Shown here: piece by piece, positions 41,733 through 48,227 of the stretch
Layout of the letters: each line of letters starts with the position of its first letter
How positions within the stretch are numbered: the stretch's first letter is position 1
Origin: Candidatus Omnitrophota bacterium
Lineage (GTDB): Bacteria > Omnitrophota > Gorgyraeia > Gygaellales > Profunditerraquicolaceae
Assembly: GCA_016867115.1 (NCBI GenBank)
Contig: VGKG01000008.1
Coordinates: 1-48,227, forward strand
DNA: 48,227 bases
Direction of reading: 5' to 3'
The notes under the pieces: model-generated
What the model was told of the DNA's origin: nothing
Seen by the model: only the letters and a program-made list of their open reading frames with translations
Database searches by the model: none
Made by a program: the position numbers and the translations under genes

Positions 41733-42128
41733 TTAGTAGGGTATAAAATCCAAGGGGTTGCTTTGGGGTTTATTCTTTATTTTGTCTTTGGCCAGCCTCT
41801 GCTCCTGCCGCTTTAAAATATAAGTCACCTTGTCCTGGTTGACTTCGGTGAACTCGACGCCGAAAGTAAATATCTTTGCCGTATATTTATTCGGCAGGGT
41901 CATATGCCGCACTTTTCCTCTGCCGGGCAGATACTCATCCAGCAGCGGAGTGACCAGCTCAAACTCAACCAGGCTGCCGACTTTGAGCTCCTCTGTGGAA
42001 TACATGGCAAAGCCGCTGAAACTCATATTGTCCAGAAACGCCTTGAATGAAGAGGTTGCGCCGTCGACCTGCTTAAGGCGCACCTCTCCTTCCAGGGTAA
42101 ATCTCTGATAACCTCTGTTTTCCTGCAC
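41733..42128 (-). CDS. PilZ-domain protein
   Basis: 131 residues. The RxxxR arginines are in RGYQRF and the second motif NMSFSGF matches N-x-S-x-x-G, so c-di-GMP binding is likely. The barrel continues FKAFLDNMS to FTFGVEFTEV and a basic C-terminal helix follows. It precedes the EF-G fusion gene by 7 bp. Its position raises the possibility that c-di-GMP influences the membrane EF-G, but this is only suggested by linkage. Confidence 0.9.
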   Translation of the reverse strand: MQENRGYQRFTLEGEVRLKQVDGATSSFKAFLDNMSFSGFAMYSTEELKVGSLVEFELVTPLLDEYLPGRGKVRHMTLPNKYTAKIFTFGVEFTEVNQDKVTYILKRQEQRLAKDKIKNKPQSNPLDFIPY

Positions 42129-42130
42129 GG

Positions 42131-42565
42131 TTACTTTACCTGCATGGCCTGGATCACTGCCTCTCCCACGCCCTGCTGTTTCAGGTAATCGATATCCGCG
42201 GAAGTGAGATTGAACTTAGAGCCGGAAAGCCGGATGCGGTCGATGATCACCGCTTCATTCACTCCCTGCCTGGTCATATCCACGATCTGCTGAATGGTCA
42301 TCTGGTTGGTGGTAGCCTGGGATTGCTGGGTTCCCGGCTTATTGATCTGGCTGCCTACAGCTGCTCCGCCAAGCGCGCCGACTGCAGCGCCTATGCCTGC
42401 GCCTTCTGCGCCGTGGCCTGACTGTTTACCGATCACGTATCCTGCGCCTGCGCCCAGGACCGTGCCGATGATCGCGCCTTCGGCTGCGCGCGTCTTGGCA
42501 TCCTGACAACCGCACATAGCTAGCGGGACGCACAGGCAAAGGATTATTGCAAATAGCTGTTTCAT
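42131..42565 (-). CDS. Glycine-zipper lipoprotein
   Basis: 144 residues. The signal peptide ends in lipobox AMCGC. A glycine-zipper segment (GAIIGTVLGAGAGYVIGKQ, GIGAAVGALGGAAVG) is followed by a Gln/Thr-rich linker and a C-terminal helical repeat (QQIVDMTRQGVNEAVIIDRI, then LTSADIDYLKQQGVGEAVIQA). It is probably outer-membrane associated, similar in plan to OsmB/SlyB-type proteins. It starts the short run that leads into the PilZ and EF-G genes, spaced by 2 bp. Confidence 0.82.
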   Translation of the reverse strand: MKQLFAIILCLCVPLAMCGCQDAKTRAAEGAIIGTVLGAGAGYVIGKQSGHGAEGAGIGAAVGALGGAAVGSQINKPGTQQSQATTNQMTIQQIVDMTRQGVNEAVIIDRIRLSGSKFNLTSADIDYLKQQGVGEAVIQAMQVK

Positions 42566-42589
42566 CTCTACCCTCCTTTAAATGAGCAG

Positions 42590-42629
42590 ACACTTTACGG
42601 AGCGAGTGAAACGAGCGAACGTAAAGTGT
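42590..42629. repeat. Inverted repeat upstream of the glycine-zipper gene
   Basis: ACACTTTACG (42590-42599) and CGTAAAGTGT (42620-42629) are perfect 10-bp arms. The loop carries GAGCGAGTGAAACGAGCGAA, itself made of degenerate GAGCGA units. Confidence 0.7.
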
Positions 42630-42678
42630 AGCCACCTCGTTTACTTGCTCTTGGCGTCTGCGAATTTACCCGCCGAAT

Positions 42679-42722
42679 GCCGCGAAATTTCACGGCGCTT
42701 CCCGCCAGTGAAATTTTGCGGC
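42679..42722. repeat. Long inverted repeat after rarA
   Basis: GCCGCGAAATTTCAC (42679-42693) pairs with GTGAAATTTTGCGGC (42708-42722) with one wobble. It lies 2 bp from the rarA stop. No U run follows, so termination by hairpin alone is uncertain. Confidence 0.65.
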
Positions 42723-42724
42723 GC

Positions 42725-44062
42725 TTATGAGGCGGGATTGCTTATCTCTTTCTTTATCTTCTCCATTCTCTGTTTGATCTTCGCCTCGTATCCTATCTCC
42801 GCCGGCTCGTAATAATGCACTTTCCTGCGGGTATACTTCTGTTTCACGAAATGCCCCGGAAAATCGTGGGCATATTTATAGCCCTCGCCGTGCCCCAGGC
42901 CTTCGGCATCCGCGTGCGTATCCTTGAGATGGTCCGGCACCTCCTGGACGCGCTTGTTCTCTATGTCAGAAAGCGCCTTGTCAATGGCCAGGTAACTGGC
43001 ATTGGACTTGGGGGCGCAGGAGACATAAATGCAGGCCTGGGCAAGCGCGATGCGCGCCTCAGGCATGCCTACGAACTCACAGATCTGCAAAGCCGCGTTT
43101 GCCAGGACCAGGGCCAGCGGATCGGCATTGCCTACATCCTCGGCAGCCAGGATGCAGATCCTCCTGGCGATAAAACGCGGATCCTCCCCGGCATAAAGCA
43201 TCTTGGCCATCCAGTAGATAGCCGCGTCCGGGTCTGAGCCGCGCATGGACTTAATGAAGGCTGAGGCGGTATCGTAATGCGCGTCTTCGTCATGGTCATA
43301 GACTACCGCCTTTTTCTGGATGGACTCCTGAGCTACCTCCAGAGTAAAATCGACCGTCCCGTCCTTGGTCTTAGGGCTGGTCAATACGCCTACTTCCAGG
43401 GCATTCAGGGCCCTGCGCGCGTCGCCTTCGCAGCTCTTGGCTAAAAAGGACAAAGCTCTTTTGTCGATTTTAACTTTCAGGTCCCCGAAGCCGCGCGCCC
43501 TGTCTTTCAGCGCCATAGCCAGTATCGCGGCGACCTCATCTTCTTTAAGCGCCTTTAATTCGCAGACCAGGGAGCGCGAGACCAGCGGCGAAGCGAGGGA
43601 AAAATAAGGGTTGTGCACGGTGGCGCCGATCAGGATGGGATTGCCCTCTTCCACGTCCGGCAGGAGCACGTCCTGCTGCGCCTTGTTGAAACGGTGTATC
43701 TCGTCGATAAAAAGGATGGTCCTTTTTTGCGTATTGGCGAACTTTACCTTGGCGCTGGCAATGGCCTTGCGCAACTCTTCGACATTAGAGGTCGTGGCAT
43801 TGATCGCCACATAGAAGCTGCGGGTGACACTAGCAATGCACCAGGCAAGAGAGGTCTTTCCGCAGCCCGGGGGGCCGTAAAGGATCAGGGAGCTGAGCCG
43901 GTCAGCCTCGATGGCGCGGCGCAGGAGCTTACCCTTTCCCAGGATGTGCGACTGCCCTGCAAATTCCTCCAGGGTAGCCGGACGCATGCGCACGGCAAGG
44001 GGCGCGTCTTTGCTCTTAGATTTTTGCTCCTCTTGGAAGAGGTCGGTGGGTTGAAGGGGCAT
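42725..44062 (-). CDS. rarA: Replication-associated recombination protein A (MgsA/RarA AAA+ ATPase)
   Basis: 445 residues. Features are [18 protein letters not shown], Walker [14 protein letters not shown], Walker [18 protein letters not shown], sensor and arginine-finger segments, and the C-terminal tetramerisation part ([19 protein letters not shown], then [14 protein letters not shown]). It acts at stalled replication forks. It lies downstream of the 6S RNA candidate on the same strand; rarA is a known neighbour of 6S RNA genes in some bacteria. Confidence 0.95.
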   Translation of the reverse strand: MPLQPTDLFQEEQKSKSKDAPLAVRMRPATLEEFAGQSHILGKGKLLRRAIEADRLSSLILYGPPGCGKTSLAWCIASVTRSFYVAINATTSNVEELRKAIASAKVKFANTQKRTILFIDEIHRFNKAQQDVLLPDVEEGNPILIGATVHNPYFSLASPLVSRSLVCELKALKEDEVAAILAMALKDRARGFGDLKVKIDKRALSFLAKSCEGDARRALNALEVGVLTSPKTKDGTVDFTLEVAQESIQKKAVVYDHDEDAHYDTASAFIKSMRGSDPDAAIYWMAKMLYAGEDPRFIARRICILAAEDVGNADPLALVLANAALQICEFVGMPEARIALAQACIYVSCAPKSNASYLAIDKALSDIENKRVQEVPDHLKDTHADAEGLGHGEGYKYAHDFPGHFVKQKYTRRKVHYYEPAEIGYEAKIKQRMEKIKKEISNPAS

Positions 44063-44130
44063 AAAGATTTATGGATTAGCTCCTCGCCCAAATACGGGCT
44101 CGGAGTATTTTGCTTGAACTAACAACGGGC

Positions 44131-44314
44131 AAAATAAAATCCCCGCAATGTGCCGTTGGAACGATCATCTGAACCATCTGGTTACAGGTGGGTGCCCTCT
44201 CTTGGACGCGAGGCGTCCGAAGAATCCGGGCTCCCTTGATAAGTGTGTTGGTTCAAAAATTATCAAATTTCCAACGCGCACCGCAGGGATTTTATAAGAG
44301 CGATCTTTACTGGC
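44131..44314 (-). ncRNA. ssrS: 6S RNA candidate (ssrS)
   Basis: The 315-bp gap between pheT and rarA holds a long rod-shaped fold on the minus strand. The closing stem AAAATCCCTGCGGTG (from 44293) pairs with CATTGCGGGGATTTT (ending at 44137). A second stem CGTTGGAA/TTCCAACG follows, then an internal bubble with TGAACCA/TGGTTCA, GGGAGCCC/GGGCACCC, and an apical GGACGC/GCGTCC hairpin. Long closing stem, central bubble and apical arm are the plan of 6S RNA, which traps RNA polymerase. A promoter with TTGACT and TATACT places the 5' end near 44314. The neighbour rarA supports the call. The exact ends and identity need a covariance search. Confidence 0.65.
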
Positions 44315-44320
44315 ATTATT

Positions 44321-44349
44321 AGTATAGCACATATTAAAGGAGAAGTCAA
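44321..44349 (-). promoter_or_regulatory. Promoter of the 6S RNA candidate
   Basis: Minus strand: TTGACT (44349-44344), a 17-bp spacer, TATACT (44326-44321). It lies 28 bp past the pheT stop codon. Confidence 0.68.
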
Positions 44350-44377
44350 TCCCGTTGCCTGTGAACGGGTTAAAAAA

Positions 44378-46489
44378 TTACCTGATCCTGGCGCCGAAGC
44401 GTTCGGTCAGAAGGGCGCTGATCGCCGCCTGTAGCGGCGCGACCTCTGCCTCGGTCAGGGTCCGTTCCGGAGAGCGGTAAATACAGGAAAGGGTCAGGCC
44501 CCGGAAACCCCCGGGGATCTGCTTACCTTTATAATAATCGGCTATGCGCACCTGCGCTAACAGCGGCTTTGCCTGGTCGCGTACCGCCCCTAGGACCTCC
44601 TCTACCGCAATATCCTCTTTCAGGATAAAGCTGATGTCGCGGGTGATCCCGGGATATTTAGGTAAGGGAGTAAGCCTCTTTTCCGTCGGCGCAAAGCCAA
44701 AGAGCCTCTCCAGGGATATCTCTAAAAGAAAGGCCTCCTTATTCTTGATGTCTAACCTTGCCTTTAAGTCTGCGGGCAGTTTCAGCATCCTGCCGATATG
44801 CTTGTCCCCGACGTAAATATCGAGGGCTGCCGGGCCTCTGCCTGCCTTAAAACTGTGGCCCTTTACCCCAAGGCGGCAAAAAAGCGTCTCTATGATCCCT
44901 TTCAGATGCAGGAGCCCTGCCTCTTCTCTTACCAGGCCCTGCTCAAGAAAGAGCTCCCTTGTTCCGCAGAGCGCTATTCCCAGATATAACTCCTCTCTGG
45001 GCTTGCCCGAGGCACTTAAAAAGAGGTTTGCGACTTCAAAAAGATTCACGTATTCCTGTTTCTGATTCAGGTTGAAGCTTATTGCTTTGGCCAGGCTTAA
45101 AGCAAGGGTCGGCCTTAAGACCTCCTGGTCCTGGCTTAAAGGATTCAGGATCTCAAGCGTTGTTTCTCCGGAAAAACCGGCCAGGGATTCACGGTCCACC
45201 AGGCTGTAGGTGATCGCTTCATTTAAGCCTAATCCGGCCAGGGTCTCCCTCACCTGCGCAACCAGGTCTCTGGTGCGGTTGTCCTTAAGTTGCGCCGCTA
45301 ATGCCGGATCGCTTGTCGGGATATTTTCAAAGCCGTAAATCCGGGCCACCTCTTCCACCAGGTCAATTTCTGAAAGCACATCCTGGCGCTGACTGGGCAC
45401 TGTCACGCTAAAGCTGTCTTTGCCTTTTGCTTTTACTTTAAATCCCAGGCTCTCCAGGATTTTCCTGATTTTTAAAGAAGGTATTTTTGCTCCCAAGGCC
45501 CCGTTAAGCCGGCACGTATCCAGGTCGATACCTCTCTTTTTTTGCAGGCTCATCCCTGCGCTTCGCGCAAGAGCCAATTTCCCCCCGCAGAGTTTCAGGA
45601 TCAGGCCGGCGGCGGCGCTTGATGCGGCAAGGACGGTATCTGTATCCACGCCCCGCTCAAAGCGATAAGAAGAATCTGTGGATAGCCCAGATCTCTGCCT
45701 GCTCCGGCGCACGGTCACCGGATTAAAGATTGCTGCTTCTAAAAGGATGTTCTTGGTAGCTGCGGTCACTTCCGTATCTTTACCGCCCATAACTCCGGCA
45801 ATCGCCACCGGCATAGACTGTTCTATGGTTCTCTGGTTCTTTGGTTCTTTGGTTCGGGAAGCAATGAGTAAAATATCTTTGTCTAAAACACGTTTAACCC
45901 CGTCGATTGTAACTATTTCCTCTTTTTCTTCGGCCCTTCTGACAAGTATTTCTAAAGGCCCTCTACTCTCTTTGCCTAACTGAAGAGCTTTAGAACTATA
46001 GAACTGTAGAACTATCTTATCTAGGTCGAAGGCGTGAAGTGGCTCGCCATAGGTGAATAAGATGTAATTAGTGATGTCCACGACGTTATTAATGCTGCGG
46101 CAGCCGATCAGCTCAAGCCTCTTTCTTAGCCAGTCCGGCGACGGCCCGACCATTGCTTCACGGATGATTTTTGCGGTATATAAGGGGCAATCCTTTTTAT
46201 CTTCAATTCTAATTGAGACCGGCTTCTGCCCTGACTTCGCAGCCTTTAGTCCCTGCGGCTGCTGTTTTTTCAGTCTCCTGCCGGTGAGCGCCGCTACTTC
46301 GTGCGCAATGCCGATGATAGAGAGCCAGTCCGGACGGTTGGAAGTGACTTCTGCCTCAAAGACAAAATCTCCGCTTTCGGCTTTAAGAGAAGTGACTTCA
46401 AGCCCGGCCATGGTGAGTTTATGCGCCAGCTCCTCAGGCGTAATCTTAATCTCCACGAAATCTTTCAGCCAATTGTAGGTAAACTTCAT
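44378..46489 (-). CDS. pheT: Phenylalanyl-tRNA synthetase beta subunit, short form
   Basis: 703 residues against about 800 in typical bacteria. The start MKFTYNWLKDFVEIKITPEE and TMAGLEVTSL are normal, but the EMAP-type tRNA-binding OB domain that usually follows is missing. The sequence goes straight to VFEAEVTSNRPDWLSIIGIAHEVAAL. The B3/B4 editing part, B5, core and ferredoxin-fold anticodon domain (LPKYPGITRDISFIL) are present. Two octamer arrays (45827-45858 and 45983-46014) are translated in frame, adding SRTKEPKNQR and KIVLQFYSSKALQLG, stretches not expected in the family. It lies 1 bp after the pheS stop. Confidence 0.94.
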   Translation of the reverse strand: MKFTYNWLKDFVEIKITPEELAHKLTMAGLEVTSLKAESGDFVFEAEVTSNRPDWLSIIGIAHEVAALTGRRLKKQQPQGLKAAKSGQKPVSIRIEDKKDCPLYTAKIIREAMVGPSPDWLRKRLELIGCRSINNVVDITNYILFTYGEPLHAFDLDKIVLQFYSSKALQLGKESRGPLEILVRRAEEKEEIVTIDGVKRVLDKDILLIASRTKEPKNQRTIEQSMPVAIAGVMGGKDTEVTAATKNILLEAAIFNPVTVRRSRQRSGLSTDSSYRFERGVDTDTVLAASSAAAGLILKLCGGKLALARSAGMSLQKKRGIDLDTCRLNGALGAKIPSLKIRKILESLGFKVKAKGKDSFSVTVPSQRQDVLSEIDLVEEVARIYGFENIPTSDPALAAQLKDNRTRDLVAQVRETLAGLGLNEAITYSLVDRESLAGFSGETTLEILNPLSQDQEVLRPTLALSLAKAISFNLNQKQEYVNLFEVANLFLSASGKPREELYLGIALCGTRELFLEQGLVREEAGLLHLKGIIETLFCRLGVKGHSFKAGRGPAALDIYVGDKHIGRMLKLPADLKARLDIKNKEAFLLEISLERLFGFAPTEKRLTPLPKYPGITRDISFILKEDIAVEEVLGAVRDQAKPLLAQVRIADYYKGKQIPGGFRGLTLSCIYRSPERTLTEAEVAPLQAAISALLTERFGARIR
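45827..45858. repeat. Octamer array in pheT (GGTTCNNN)
   Basis: GGTTCTCT, GGTTCTTT, GGTTCTTT, GGTTCGGG in a row on the plus strand, within the pheT frame. Confidence 0.87.
45983..46014. repeat. Octamer array in pheT (TAGAACTR)
   Basis: AAGAGCTT (degenerate), TAGAACTA, TAGAACTG, TAGAACTA on the plus strand, within the pheT frame. Confidence 0.85.
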
Positions 46490-46490
46490 C

Positions 46491-47504
46491 TTAGAATTGT
46501 TTTAGGAATCTTAAATCGTTCTCAAAGAATAAACGGATGTCGTTAATGCCGTATTTAAGCATGGCAATGCGTTCAACCCCCATTCCGAAGGCAAATCCGG
46601 TATAAACCTCAGGGTCAATGCCGACGTGCTTAAAGACATTGGGGTGGATCATGCCGCTGCCCAGGATCTCAAGCCAGCCTTTTCTGCCGCAGACCGAGCA
46701 GCCCTTGCCTTTACAGATGATGCAGGAGATATCCACTTCTGCCGACGGCTCGGTAAATGGAAAAAAGTGCGGCCGGAAGCGCATCTTGATCTCTTCTCCG
46801 AAGACTGCCCTGGCAAAGGCCTCCAGGATCCCTTTCAGGTCAGAGAACCTGATCCCCTTGTCCACCAGGAACCCTTCGATCTGATGGAACATAAAAGAAT
46901 GCGAGGCGTCCACGGCGTCGGGACGGTAGACCCTGCCCGGGACCACTACTGCCAAAGGCGGCTTTTGCTTCTGCATCACCCGGATCTGCACGGGCGAGGT
47001 GTGGCTGCGCAACAATAATTTTTCTCCCCCTTTTAAATAGAAGGTATCAAAGACATCCCGCGACGGGTGTTCCAGCGGGATGTTTAAACCGGTAAAATTA
47101 TTGTACTCGTTCTCTATCTCCGGGCCTTCGACCACGGCAAAGCCCATGCGCATGAAGATGTCGCAAATCCGGGTGATGATCTGGGTCACCGGATGCAAGT
47201 GCCCGAGCTCCTGGGCAATGCCCGGCATGCCTAAATCCTCCTCCCCGGAGGCGGCCTTTGTCCCTGAGTCGGCCAAGGACTTCTCCTTTTCCCGAATGAG
47301 GCAGGAGAGCTTATTCTTAAGGGCGTTCACCTGCTGGCCGAAGCGGCCGCGCTCTTCGACAGGCAGGGTAGGAATGGAGCCGGTAAGCTGGGCGACTATC
47401 CCTTTTCTGCCCAGGTACTTTACCCGGAACTCCTCAAGGCCTTCTCTTGTGCCTATGTCCCGGATCTCGGCGTCTACTTGTGCAAGAATCTCATTAATAT
47501 CCAT
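46491..47504 (-). CDS. pheS: Phenylalanyl-tRNA synthetase alpha subunit
   Basis: 337 residues, standard length. The N-terminal coiled coil is followed by the class II core: GPEIENEYNNFTGLNIPLEHPSRD (motif 2 area), LLRSHTSPVQIRVM, RVYRPDAVDASHSFMFHQIEG and FAFGMGVERIAMLKYGINDI (motif 3). It overlaps the 3' end of the upstream OB-fold gene by 31 bp. Cys residues CIICKGKGCSVCGRKG form a possible zinc knuckle seen in many PheS. Confidence 0.96.
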   Translation of the reverse strand: MDINEILAQVDAEIRDIGTREGLEEFRVKYLGRKGIVAQLTGSIPTLPVEERGRFGQQVNALKNKLSCLIREKEKSLADSGTKAASGEEDLGMPGIAQELGHLHPVTQIITRICDIFMRMGFAVVEGPEIENEYNNFTGLNIPLEHPSRDVFDTFYLKGGEKLLLRSHTSPVQIRVMQKQKPPLAVVVPGRVYRPDAVDASHSFMFHQIEGFLVDKGIRFSDLKGILEAFARAVFGEEIKMRFRPHFFPFTEPSAEVDISCIICKGKGCSVCGRKGWLEILGSGMIHPNVFKHVGIDPEVYTGFAFGMGVERIAMLKYGINDIRLFFENDLRFLKQF

Positions 47505-47956
47505 ACAATGATCAATGCCCCCAATAAAATTATCGCCAGGCCCCTCTTTGCCGGATTCGGCCGCTCCTGGAGGAGCCTGCCGGATGCGACCTTGCGCAGG
47601 GCCAGCGCATGAATATCCAGGTCCCCCCCGTGTGCGGGGCAGGCGCGATGGAAGGTGCCGGTGATCTCTACCGCGTCTCCGATAGATTTATAGCTTCCGG
47701 TGTAGGCGATGTCCTTAAGCAGAGGCTTGCTTATCCAGATGCCGATGGCATTTAATCCGTCGTGGACACTGATCCAGGCGGACTGGCCGCGCTCCATGAT
47801 GTCGCCGATGACCTCGCCGGAAAAAGTCACTGCTTTGCCGTCATAGCCTTTGGCGTTTTTGATCAACTCGCTGCTTGAGACAGGCTGGGCAGAACAAAAA
47901 GAGGAAAACAATAAAAGGCTGATAACTGTCAGATAGAAAAAGGGTGTCTTTTTCAT
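47474..47956 (-). CDS. Exported OB-fold-like protein with C-terminal membrane helix
   Basis: 160 residues. The signal peptide (FFYLTVISLLLFSSFCSA) is followed by a compact OB-like domain (AKGYDGKAVTFSGEVIGDIM, WISVHDGLNAIGIWI, GDAVEITGTFHRACPAHGGD). A transmembrane helix ends the protein (LAIILLGALIIVWILMRFL). The pattern resembles bacterial tOB/DNA-binding-like periplasmic domains of unknown role. It starts at the last base of the trkH stop region, so it is probably cotranscribed with trkH. Confidence 0.7.
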   Translation of the reverse strand: MKKTPFFYLTVISLLLFSSFCSAQPVSSSELIKNAKGYDGKAVTFSGEVIGDIMERGQSAWISVHDGLNAIGIWISKPLLKDIAYTGSYKSIGDAVEITGTFHRACPAHGGDLDIHALALRKVASGRLLQERPNPAKRGLAIILLGALIIVWILMRFLHK

Positions 47957-48227
47957 CAGCGCCTGCCCCGCACTATTGCCACAAAGAATCCGATCAGGGT
48001 AAAGATAGACATGAACTCAAGGCGGCCTGCCCACATCTGAAAGATATAGGTGATCTTTAGCGCTGTCGGCATGGAGACAGAGGTGATCCCGCAGGATAAC
48101 CCCACGTTTGCCGCGGCAGAGGTGGACTCAAACAGGGAATCCACTAAGGGATAGCCGAAAAACATCCCGGCTAGCGCCCCCAGGCCGTAAAGCACGATAT
48201 AACATAGGGTGATCAAAAGCGCAGCCC
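47956..48227 (-). CDS. trkH: Potassium uptake protein TrkH, C-terminal part (start outside window)
   Basis: About the last 90 residues of a TrkH/TrkG-type membrane protein. They include a transmembrane helix, the fourth selectivity-filter loop region LFESTSAAANVGLSCGITS and the final helix MWAGRLEFMSIFTLIGFFVA. The frame runs off the end of the window, so the gene is partial here, not broken. It forms the K+ channel of the Trk system; a trkA gene would be expected further upstream. Confidence 0.88.
   Translation of the reverse strand, partial: AALLITLCYIVLYGLGALAGMFFGYPLVDSLFESTSAAANVGLSCGITSVSMPTALKITYIFQMWAGRLEFMSIFTLIGFFVAIVRGRR

Noticed and set aside
44131..44314. T-box or amino-acid leader for pheT/pheS
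   Set aside because: The structure lies after pheT, not before pheS, on the same strand, and has its own promoter.
47956..48227. TrkH fragment as a pseudogene
   Set aside because: The frame runs off the window edge; truncation is due to the window, not a stop.

Overview
The window looks like part of the chromosome of an uncultured, probably anaerobic, Gram-negative (two-membrane) bacterium. Outer-membrane machinery (two-partner secretion transporter, Tad secretin, TonB-like domain), lipoproteins with lipoboxes, a ferredoxin-dependent 2-oxoacid oxidoreductase, a MetV-like protein and an RNase Y/YmdB pair together resemble candidate phyla such as Omnitrophota. That placement is inference from gene content only.

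Region 1 (1-7.0 kb): the 3' end of a giant YDG-repeat adhesin (1-1227, +) converges on a coiled-coil periplasmic protein and an FhaC/ShlB-like TpsB transporter (both -), which looks like a two-partner secretion system. A divergent promoter region with an operator-like dyad separates tpsB from a FecR-domain protein and a CHASE2-GGDEF diguanylate cyclase. Region 2 (7.0-16.0 kb, -): a partial Tad/Flp pilus operon holds cpaB, a cpaC secretin fused to a TonB C-terminal domain, a cpaE-cpaF fusion, a parvulin lipoprotein and a DUF192 gene. Two membrane proteins and tRNA-Glu lie upstream. Region 3 (16.2-19.8 kb, +): FIST sensor, histidine kinase and REC-GGDEF regulator.

Region 4 (19.8-25.5 kb, -): formyltransferase, tRNA-Leu, CDF transporter and PEBP protein. 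Then comes tRNA-Gln packed between a LAGLIDADG and a GIY-YIG endonuclease gene, followed by small lipoproteins and gltX. Region 5 (25.5-38.7 kb, -): a 2-oxoacid:ferredoxin oxidoreductase operon interrupted by a four-helix-bundle gene, then dxs, xseB/xseA, PilZ, a GH39-like protein, ymdB, rny, a 5-formyl-THF cyclo-ligase, nifU, metV and a cyclophilin. Arrays of a 7-bp unit (GTNNACC or its complement) recur at five places between 26.9 and 34.9 kb. Region 6 (38.7-48.2 kb, -): a membrane-anchored coiled-coil protein fused in frame to a complete EF-G, a second PilZ protein, a glycine-zipper lipoprotein, rarA, a 6S RNA candidate, pheT/pheS, an OB-fold membrane protein and the end of trkH.

The most unusual items are the TM-coiled-coil-EF-G fusion, the tRNA-Gln/endonuclease unit, the heptamer arrays bracketing an inserted gene, short tandem repeats absorbed in frame into vorB, pheT and dxs, and the CpaE-CpaF and secretin-TonB fusions. 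Two GGDEF proteins and two PilZ proteins suggest that c-di-GMP signalling is linked to surface structures, but no regulatory connection is shown directly.
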